64,000 nucleotides of DNA from CALOCY01 sp942491975 (GTDB lineage: Bacteria; Bacteroidota; Bacteroidia; Bacteroidales; Prolixibacteraceae), in the NCBI GenBank assembly GCA_942491975.1, contig CALOCY010000004.1:744001-808000 (forward strand), read 5' to 3'. The translations under genes and the position numbers were made by a program. The notes below the pieces were generated by a model, which did not search any database, had not been told where the DNA came from, and worked only from the letters and a program-made list of their open reading frames with translations. Position 1 is the stretch's first letter. Each line of letters begins with the position of its first letter. Of the stretch, positions 44,791 through 51,983 are shown one piece after another.

Positions 44791-46863
44791 ATGAAAAGGC
44801 TAATTTTATCTATACTATTACTGGCGGCCGGCTCCGGTCTCTTTGCGCAGCAAACCTTCGAATGGGGCATCAGGGCGGGTGGCACAGGCAACGATATGGC
44901 CAACGACATTACCTCTCTGGAAAACAACACGTACATCACCGGTAAGTTCTCGGGCACTTTTGATGCGGGCACAAAAGATATCCAATCGCGGGGAAGGGAC
45001 GATGCCTTTTTTATGCGGCTTGACCGTAACGGCAAAACCGACTGGATACGTACGCTGGGAGGCCAAGGGACAGACGAAGGGGTATGCCTTGCCTACAGCG
45101 GCGATCATATTTTTATGGCAGGCTATGTCTCCGACACGGTGTGGATTGATAAAAAAGCATATGCCGGTACCGGCAAAGCCCTCTTCATTGTCTCATGGGA
45201 TAAAAAGGGGAAACCGGAATGGTTTGCCCGCTTTGCATACACGGGCAATGCCACGCTCGATGTGCTGGAAACGGCTCCCGATGGCACCATACTGCTTGGG
45301 GGTATGCTGCAGGGCACCATCGAAGCGGACGGGCACCGGCTGGACAACCCCTCCACTAAACGGGCCTACACCATTATCTTATCGCCTGAAGGGAAGCTGC
45401 GGGCCTCCTCTGTTTCGACAGGGAAACGGGCACACCGGCTGGTCAGTGCCGCTTTTGACACTGCCGGCAACCAATACCTGCTCTTCAGTGTTAGTGGTGC
45501 TTTTGCCTACAACAACACAAAAAACGTTACCGACAACACCCCGGGGCTGGTAGTACAACAAAATGCCCCCGATGGCACACCGCTCTGGGTAAAACACATC
45601 TATGGCGAAGAGTACCTGGAAGGTGTAAAGGTTACGGCCGATGACGAAGGCCTCTTCCTCACCGGGAGCTTCAACAAAACGATTCACATTGCCGACACTA
45701 CACTCACAACCGCGGCACAGCTGGCCGTTGTGGTTGCCCGTTTCGGTACCAACGGGTCTGTGCAATGGGTAAAGACAGTGCAAAGCCCCTCGAAATGCCG
45801 TGCTATGGACGCACTCAGCACCCGTATGGGCAACCTCATTGTCACGGGGTACTTCAGGGAGCAATACCATGTGGATGAGACGGTTACCTATACCGACCAT
45901 CCGGGCAGCAGCCTCTATCTGTTGCAATTTAACAAAGCGGGCGAACCGATCTGGCATGATGAGCCGGGCTCATCGGCCGTGCACTTCAGCAAAGCCTTTA
46001 CACTCAGCGAAGAGGGCAATATCGTGGTTGCCGGTGGGTTTAAAAACGAACTGCAGATCGACAACTCAACACTTACATCGGCCGGCCAGGGCGACATACT
46101 GGTGGCCAAATACTTCAACTGCAACCAGCTTCAACTGCAGATCACGGGCAACGACCCGATCTGTCCCGGCGGGGAACGGGTACTCAGTGCCACGGGAGGT
46201 TATGCAGCCTACTGCTGGAACGGGGTGGAATGGGGCGGCCGCCAGCTGGTGGTTACCACTCCCGGTACCTGCTACGTGACGGCTTACGATGAAAAAGGGT
46301 GCATGGCCACTGATACGGTGGAAGTACTATCCGCTGAGATTCCCGGGCTATGGCTGGGGAACGACACCACACTCTACCCGGGACAAGGATTGGTCTATGA
46401 CTTTGGGGAGGCTTTTGCCCACTATGAATGGGAGGATGGACATACCGGTGCACAACGTACTATTGGTTACATCTCCGGCAGCCAGCCCGTCACCTATGGC
46501 TTAACAGCCGAAACAGCCGAAGGGTGCCAGGCAACGGACTCCGTTACCGTAAGCTTTAAGGAAACGGGACAAAGCAGCGGGGGGGATGCCACCAACCAAT
46601 GGTTAGTAATCAGTGCCTCGCCCAACCCGGCCGACGATCATTTTTCGTGGTGGCTCAACACAGATGAAACGGCAGCACTCACCGTTGGCCTTGCTGACAA
46701 CAAAGGGAGGCTGGTTTATCAGGAAAAAATTGACAACTACCTTCCGGGTGAACGCTATGACATTGATGTGTCGGGCCTGCCCCCCGGCAACTATATGCTT
46801 ACCCTGAAACTGCTGTTGCCGGGCGAAGATGTTGTGTTGACTGAAAAAATTGTGGTACGGTGA
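44791..46863 (+). CDS. Secreted beta-propeller-like protein with T9SS sorting domain
   Basis: 690 residues. A signal peptide (ending GSGLFAQ) is followed by repeats of the SBBP/propeller kind (ITGKFSGTFDAG, MAGYVSDTVWID, LTGSFNKTIHIA, VTGYFREQYHVD, VAGGFKNELQID) to about residue 440. Two Ig/gliding-motility-like domains come next, and a type IX secretion C-terminal domain at about 605-690 (SASPNPADDHFSWW, GNYMLTLKL, EKIVVR). It would be exported through T9SS and attached to the cell surface or released. It starts 14 bp after the RHS-half gene, so it is co-transcribed. High GC codon use matches the following RHS gene. Confidence 0.88.
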   Translation: MKRLILSILLLAAGSGLFAQQTFEWGIRAGGTGNDMANDITSLENNTYITGKFSGTFDAGTKDIQSRGRDDAFFMRLDRNGKTDWIRTLGGQGTDEGVCLAYSGDHIFMAGYVSDTVWIDKKAYAGTGKALFIVSWDKKGKPEWFARFAYTGNATLDVLETAPDGTILLGGMLQGTIEADGHRLDNPSTKRAYTIILSPEGKLRASSVSTGKRAHRLVSAAFDTAGNQYLLFSVSGAFAYNNTKNVTDNTPGLVVQQNAPDGTPLWVKHIYGEEYLEGVKVTADDEGLFLTGSFNKTIHIADTTLTTAAQLAVVVARFGTNGSVQWVKTVQSPSKCRAMDALSTRMGNLIVTGYFREQYHVDETVTYTDHPGSSLYLLQFNKAGEPIWHDEPGSSAVHFSKAFTLSEEGNIVVAGGFKNELQIDNSTLTSAGQGDILVAKYFNCNQLQLQITGNDPICPGGERVLSATGGYAAYCWNGVEWGGRQLVVTTPGTCYVTAYDEKGCMATDTVEVLSAEIPGLWLGNDTTLYPGQGLVYDFGEAFAHYEWEDGHTGAQRTIGYISGSQPVTYGLTAETAEGCQATDSVTVSFKETGQSSGGDATNQWLVISASPNPADDHFSWWLNTDETAALTVGLADNKGRLVYQEKIDNYLPGERYDIDVSGLPPGNYMLTLKLLLPGEDVVLTEKIVVR

Positions 46864-46921
46864 GAAGAGAAGAGAAGAAGTGAAGGAGTGGAGAAGTGGA
46901 GAAGTGAAGAATAGAAGAGAA

Positions 46922-46936
46922 AAACCTGTCAGGTTT
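46922..46936. repeat. Palindrome AAACCTGTCAGGTTT
   Basis: A perfect palindrome around one central base. It is related to the paired AACCCTGACAGGGTT palindromes at 60461-60492. It lies in a purine-rich spacer of the secretion cluster. Confidence 0.55.
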
Positions 46937-47015
46937 GAATGAAACAAATAAAACAAAAAAATGATCTGGTGCGGGCTTATAACCTGTGCCACAGCACAAA
47001 AAATATAAACAACGT

Positions 47016-50000
47016 ATGAAACACTCACGATTAAGGCACACTTTTCTGCTTGACCGGCGCGGACTTGCAGTCCGTGTCATGGCCGTTGCCATAGCACTCT
47101 GTTGCACACAGGTACTGTATGCCCAGGACATTGTAGAAAACACGGATGTCTACCACGGGCAGGCCGACATCACTGCCCCTGTGCGGGTCATTCTCAAACC
47201 GGGCTTCCGTGCGGTGGCCGGGTGCAATGTGCGTGTATTCTCCGGTGGGACAACCACCCCGGGCACCGGTTACACCCCTGTTGACGGGGGTGTGATTGCC
47301 GCAGCAGCCCTGTCTGATCACAACTACATCCACACCACGGTACTGCGTGATTCTGTGAAGGATGAAACCCAAATCACCTCCAAAGAGCGGATAGAAACTG
47401 TACAGTATTTCGACGGGCTGGGGCGCCCCGCACAAATCATCAACATACAGGGATCTCCCTTGAAAAAGGATATTGTGCAGCCTATATCGTACGACCAATA
47501 CGGGCGCGAAGACAAAAAATATTTACCCTATGTGGCCACTATTGGTACAGGTGTCTATGCAGATGGTGCCACTGCTGCCTGCGTGGATTTTTACACCAAC
47601 GAGCCCCCCACAGGCCGTACAGCGGACACAAAACCGTATGCCGATATTATCTACGAAGCCTCGCCCCTTAACCGGGTACTGGGCAGCCAGGGCATTGGGC
47701 AGGAGTGGGCATCGAACCCCACAGCCATCAGTTACCAAACCAACACCTCCGGGGTAAACAACTGGGACGTGGTGGAAGGCGCTACGGTAAGTTACACTTC
47801 TAATAACTATGCCGCCAGCCAGCTCTATGTGGTTGAAAGCAGCGACGAAGACGGCAACACTGTGCGTGAATACAAAAACAAGCTGGGCCAGGTGGTCTGC
47901 AAAGAGGCCATGGACGGTTCAACCCCGTTATCGACCTACTACATCTATGACGACTTTGGCCTGCTGCGCTGTGTGGTACCGCCCAAAGCGGGTGGACCCG
48001 GTGACACCGAACTCTGTTACTACTACACCTATGATGAGCGCAGGCGGATGATAAAAAAAGAGCTGCCGGGTGCCGGTCCGGTGTATATGGTTTACGATGA
48101 GCGTGACCGGCTGGTGATGACACAGGATGGTGAACTGGCCGCACAGGGCAAATGGATGGTTACCCTCTATGACCAACTCAACCGCCCGGTCATTACAGGG
48201 ATGATCGGAAATGCCCCCTCCACGGTGGAAGCGGACTTTGAAGATTTTCATGGCAATGTAAGCATCGACACATCGTCCACAAACTTTGGGTATGATCTCA
48301 CGGGTGCCCTGCCTGCGGGGTACAGCTTAAGCAAGGCCAACATCCAGACAGCAACCTACTACGACGGGTACGCTTACCTGAATGCCCCGGACTATAATAC
48401 AGGTGATTACGCCTATGCAGACTATCCACACGCCGATTTTACCGGTCCTTCCACGGATTATATCAAAGGACAGGTGACCGGTACGCTTACCCGTGTGATT
48501 GATGGTGCTATCAGCGGGGGCGACAACGATCTGCTCAGCGTGTCCTACTACGACGACTACGGCAGGGTAATCCGCACCATCTCGGACAACCACAAAGGGG
48601 GGAAAGACATTGCCTATTCCAGCTACTCCTTTACGGGGGAACCCCTGGAAACGGTACTCCTGCATAAAATGGGAACAGATGAGTTGAAACTCGCTACCAC
48701 CTATGATTACGACCACCAGGGGCGTTTGCTTACCGAAAAAGTACAGGTGGGCACACAGGCACAGGTCACTGTAGCGGCTTACACCTACAACGAACTGGGC
48801 GAGCTTGCCACCAAATACCTGCATGGTAACAGCAGCGGGCAAAACTTCAACCAGCAACAGGACTACACCTACAATGTGCGGGGGTGGGTACGCAGTATTA
48901 ACCAGCCGGGCAACCTGGGCAATGACCTCTTTGCCCTTGACCTGCGCTACACCAACCCGGGCAGCAACGACAACCTTACGGCTAATGCCCGCTACAACGG
49001 CAACATTGCCGAAATGCGCTGGCATACAACAGGCAAAGACCCGCAGGGGTACGGGTTTGCTTATGACAACCTCAACCGCCTTACTGCATCCACCTATGGC
49101 GAAGGAACAGGCTACAACGATAATGCCAACCACTTTAATACTTCCTACACTTATGACGATAACGGTAACTTTAAAACACTGGTACGTTATGCTGGTAACA
49201 CACTGATTGACCAGCTCACCTACAGGTATGAAAACGGTGAAAACAGCAACCGGCTGCTATCGGTAATTGATATCGGTACAATACAGGGGTATGCGCCCAA
49301 TAGCGGGCAATACGGCTACGACAGCAATGGTAACATGGACTATGACCCTTCCAAAGAAATTACCATAGCCTACAACCACCTGAACCTTCCGCAAACGGTT
49401 GACTTTGTAGGGAGTGAACAAATCGCCTATGTGTACGATGCGGTCGGCACCAAGTTGCGCAAAGAAGTTAGCGGACAAAGTGTGGCCGATAACAACTACG
49501 TGATGGACTACATCGGGCCGTTTATTTATGAGGATAACAATTTAAAAGCTATCTTTACCGGTGAAGGGCGGATAGTCCCGGTTAAAAACAGTGATAACAG
49601 CGTTCTTTACAAGTATGAGTACAACCTGAAAGACCACCTGGGCAATGTGCGGGTGGTGTTTGGCGGGCACAGCGACGGCAGGCCCGAGCTGATGCAAACC
49701 ACCGGTTACTACCCCTTTGGCATGGTCATGGCACAGGCCAACCATTACAGTGGTGACGAAGCCACCGACAGCTATCTCAACAACCGCTTCCTCTACAACG
49801 GTAAGGAACGGGAGAACGACGATATGGGCGGCACCCGGTTGGATTGGTATGATTACGGAATGCGATTTTACGACCCACAAATAGGTCGGTTTATTGGGAT
49901 TGACCCCATAATTGAAGATTTTCCAAGTCATACTCCATATAATTATGCATTTAGCAACCCTGTAACAAATATTGATTTGTGGGGATTGCAAGGAACCAAT

Positions 50001-50636
50001 GCAAATAATGTTTGGGGTACAATGACAATACATTCAAATGTTAAACCTGATGCAGGTGTTTTAGCTGGACATGCATGGGTTGAATTTAAAGGCAATAACG
50101 GAACAAACAAAACACTATCACTATGGGGTAACCAAGGTAGTAGAGAGTTTTTTGCCAATAAAGAACAAGGAAAAACAGGTGTTGTTTCAAGAACAGTTAA
50201 TATTACTAATGGTGATGTTAAAACGATTAACGACTTTAACTCAGACCCTGAAAATGTTGATTGGAATGCAGGTAATACTTGTGCTGGTTATTCAGGTAAA
50301 CTTTGGAATACAGTTACTGGAGAAAATTTGGATGCAGCCAATGCGGTTGGAATACCTAATCCAGCAACTTTAAGTGAATCAATCATTGATGCGAATGGAG
50401 GGACAAACACCAATACCAATAACCAGAATAACAACGGTACAGAAAGTAGTACAAGCGGAAGTAATAGTAGCACAAGTAGCAATAGTAGTGCAAACTCAGG
50501 TTCTTCAACACCTTCTAGCTCTTCCAGTTCTACCGGGTCATCGACAGGAAGTAGTTTGGGTGCAGCTAGCAGCGGAGGGACAGGAGAAATAACTAAACAG
50601 GATTTGAAAAAATATACAGATACTGTATTACAGTAA
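47016..50636 (+). CDS. RHS repeat protein with variable C-terminal tip (predicted papain-like toxin)
   Basis: 1206 residues from ATG 47016 (a GTG at 46986 adds ten). After the export signal (MAVAIALCCTQVLYAQ) comes a DUF6443-like start (TVQYFDGLGRPAQ), many YD repeats and the RHS core end (NRFLYNGKERENDDMGGTRLDWYDYGMRFYDPQIGRFIGIDP as separate blocks, then NPVTNIDLWGLQG). The last ~213 residues form the tip. GHAWVEF with His1019 and NTCAGYSGKLW with Cys1089 are arranged as in circularly permuted NlpC/P60 or LRAT-like enzymes, followed by a Ser/Thr/Asn/Gly-rich tail. Base composition switches from GC-rich core to AT-rich tip near 49850, the usual sign of tip exchange. The toxin activity is inferred. 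Confidence 0.85.
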   Translation: MKHSRLRHTFLLDRRGLAVRVMAVAIALCCTQVLYAQDIVENTDVYHGQADITAPVRVILKPGFRAVAGCNVRVFSGGTTTPGTGYTPVDGGVIAAAALSDHNYIHTTVLRDSVKDETQITSKERIETVQYFDGLGRPAQIINIQGSPLKKDIVQPISYDQYGREDKKYLPYVATIGTGVYADGATAACVDFYTNEPPTGRTADTKPYADIIYEASPLNRVLGSQGIGQEWASNPTAISYQTNTSGVNNWDVVEGATVSYTSNNYAASQLYVVESSDEDGNTVREYKNKLGQVVCKEAMDGSTPLSTYYIYDDFGLLRCVVPPKAGGPGDTELCYYYTYDERRRMIKKELPGAGPVYMVYDERDRLVMTQDGELAAQGKWMVTLYDQLNRPVITGMIGNAPSTVEADFEDFHGNVSIDTSSTNFGYDLTGALPAGYSLSKANIQTATYYDGYAYLNAPDYNTGDYAYADYPHADFTGPSTDYIKGQVTGTLTRVIDGAISGGDNDLLSVSYYDDYGRVIRTISDNHKGGKDIAYSSYSFTGEPLETVLLHKMGTDELKLATTYDYDHQGRLLTEKVQVGTQAQVTVAAYTYNELGELATKYLHGNSSGQNFNQQQDYTYNVRGWVRSINQPGNLGNDLFALDLRYTNPGSNDNLTANARYNGNIAEMRWHTTGKDPQGYGFAYDNLNRLTASTYGEGTGYNDNANHFNTSYTYDDNGNFKTLVRYAGNTLIDQLTYRYENGENSNRLLSVIDIGTIQGYAPNSGQYGYDSNGNMDYDPSKEITIAYNHLNLPQTVDFVGSEQIAYVYDAVGTKLRKEVSGQSVADNNYVMDYIGPFIYEDNNLKAIFTGEGRIVPVKNSDNSVLYKYEYNLKDHLGNVRVVFGGHSDGRPELMQTTGYYPFGMVMAQANHYSGDEATDSYLNNRFLYNGKERENDDMGGTRLDWYDYGMRFYDPQIGRFIGIDPIIEDFPSHTPYNYAFSNPVTNIDLWGLQGTNANNVWGTMTIHSNVKPDAGVLAGHAWVEFKGNNGTNKTLSLWGNQGSREFFANKEQGKTGVVSRTVNITNGDVKTINDFNSDPENVDWNAGNTCAGYSGKLWNTVTGENLDAANAVGIPNPATLSESIIDANGGTNTNTNNQNNNGTESSTSGSNSSTSSNSSANSGSSTPSSSSSSTGSSTGSSLGAASSGGTGEITKQDLKKYTDTVLQ

Positions 50637-50641
50637 TAAAT

Positions 50642-50668
50642 AAAAAAGGGGGCTTAGCTCCCTTTTTT
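50642..50668. terminator. Bidirectional terminator between the RHS gene and the hydrolase gene
   Basis: AAAAAAGGG/CCCTTTTTT (50642-50650 with 50660-50668) with GC pairs near the loop. A/T runs on both sides serve both convergent genes. Confidence 0.85.
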
Positions 50669-51469
50669 ATTTATTTGATATAGAAAAATAAGTATGCCTT
50701 GACTGAATTCAGGGAAGGTGCTGAGATTATTGTGTTGGCCATTTTCTATTGGTAAAAATTCTTTCTTTCCCTTAAATTCTTCAAATAGTTCTTTCCCATA
50801 TTTAAATGGGATGACATTGTCATTTCTACCATGTAACACTAATAAAGGGGAATTAACTCTATTAATTTTCTCAAGGTTGTTAAACTCATATTTAAGATAA
50901 AGGGAAGGTAATAGATATGGGTATTTGGCAGTGACTAGTTTTTTTAGACTTGTAAAAGGAGCTTCTAATATCAAAGCATTAATATTCTTATCACAAGCAA
51001 GATTAACAGCAACACCAGACCCAATAGACCTGCCGTAAATTATAATTTGATTTTCTTTAAACCCTTTCTCCAATAGATAATTATATGCTGTTTTGGCATC
51101 AATATAGAAACCTTCTTCTGAAATTTCACCTGTACTTTTACCATAACCTCTATAATCTATTATAAAAAAATTATAGCCTAATGATTGAAAGTTAGTGTAA
51201 ACATATTGCCAAGAATCAAGACTGCCAGCATTACCGTGAAAATACAGTATCACATAATCACTACTATCAGAGAAAAACAAACCGTTGATTTTATTGCCAT
51301 CACTAGTTGGAAGGAAAACTTCTTCATAATTAAATTCTGAACTAAACTTATAATCCTTCTCTAGTTTAGTTGGTTGAAAAATTAAATTTGTTTGAGCACT
51401 ACAACCTAGCATTAATACAGCGATATAAATGAATAAAAGTGCAAAAGATAGTTTAATATATTTTTTCAT
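50654..51469 (-). CDS. Lipoprotein alpha/beta hydrolase (BEM46/ABHD type)
   Basis: 271 residues. A lipobox signal (LMLGC) anchors it to a membrane. The hydrolase core has FHGNAGS oxyanion region, nucleophile Ser in GRSIGSG, acid Asp in GRNDNVIP and His in GQHNNL. The substrate is unknown; the family includes acylglycerol and thioester hydrolases. It begins 4 bp after the XRE regulator stop, so the two form one minus-strand operon. Because it lies directly behind the RHS toxin gene it was considered as an immunity gene, but it is convergent and looks enzymatic. Confidence 0.85.
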   Translation of the reverse strand: MKKYIKLSFALLFIYIAVLMLGCSAQTNLIFQPTKLEKDYKFSSEFNYEEVFLPTSDGNKINGLFFSDSSDYVILYFHGNAGSLDSWQYVYTNFQSLGYNFFIIDYRGYGKSTGEISEEGFYIDAKTAYNYLLEKGFKENQIIIYGRSIGSGVAVNLACDKNINALILEAPFTSLKKLVTAKYPYLLPSLYLKYEFNNLEKINRVNSPLLVLHGRNDNVIPFKYGKELFEEFKGKKEFLPIENGQHNNLSTFPEFSQGILIFLYQINKKGS

Positions 51470-51473
51470 AAAG

Positions 51474-51824
51474 TTATAGGTTATAGGTTAGTCTTGCTTT
51501 TGCATCTCTAAGTAACCCATCAAGCGTATAAAGGATATTATCTTTATCCTTATCCGGCAAATTATTAATATCATTAAGCCTTTTAAGCATTGAAGGGTCT
51601 TTAAGTAAGTTAATATCTTCAGACTCTCCCAATAAATAACCTACAGTTGTTTCAAGGATACTAGCAATTTTTTTAACCACGTCAATAGTCGGCTTCACTT
51701 CATCCCGTTCATATTTACCAATAATAGAATGATTAGTATTGAGCTGTCTTGCAAGTTCAGACTGTGAAAGCCCTTTGACGTCCCTGCATTCTCTGAGTTT
51801 TTTTCCAAAACTTATTACATTCAT
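51474..51824 (-). CDS. XRE/Cro-CI family transcriptional regulator
   Basis: 116 residues from ATG 51824 (an alternative at 51830 adds two). An N-terminal helix-turn-helix (about 8-62, GLSQSELARQLNTNHSIIGKYE) is followed by a helical C-terminal part (LPDKDKDNILYTLDGLLRDAK). It is divergent from the primase gene. Its own -7 box lies between two ACTGTT(T/C)AT repeats, which suggests it represses itself and the divergent operon, as phage- and element-type repressors do. Confidence 0.9.
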   Translation of the reverse strand: MNVISFGKKLRECRDVKGLSQSELARQLNTNHSIIGKYERDEVKPTIDVVKKIASILETTVGYLLGESEDINLLKDPSMLKRLNDINNLPDKDKDNILYTLDGLLRDAKARLTYNL

Positions 51825-51857
51825 GGTCATTTATGGTATTAAAAAACCTTTAATTAA

Positions 51858-51953
51858 CTGTTTATGCAAATATACTGTTCATATATTAAAAAATAAAATC
51901 ATAAATATTTGTTTTAAAAAGTCAGATATTATATTTTTGGGTCATAAATGAAC
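51858..51953. promoter_or_regulatory. Divergent promoter/operator region of the XRE and primase operons
   Basis: For the primase operon: TTTG (51908-51911), a 20 bp spacer and TATTTTTG (51932-51939), an exact Bacteroidota promoter. For the XRE operon: minus-strand TATATTTG at 51867-51874. Candidate operators are ACTGTTTAT (51858-51866) and ACTGTTCAT (51874-51882), which flank the XRE -7 box. The inverse half-site ATGAAC (51948-51953) lies at the expected primase transcription start. Confidence 0.6.
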
Positions 51954-51983
51954 GGAAAAAGATTTTAAGAAATTTTTCAGCCA

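Noticed and set aside
45379..45957. Minus-strand frame opposite the T9SS propeller gene
   Set aside because: Overlaps a well-supported gene entirely and shows no motif or start site.
48327..49133. Long minus-strand frame opposite the RHS gene
   Set aside because: Shadow of YD repeats; Val/Cys-rich without a plausible domain.
50654..51469. Lipoprotein hydrolase as immunity protein for the RHS tip
   Set aside because: It is convergent, co-transcribed with the XRE gene and has a complete hydrolase triad; no positive evidence.
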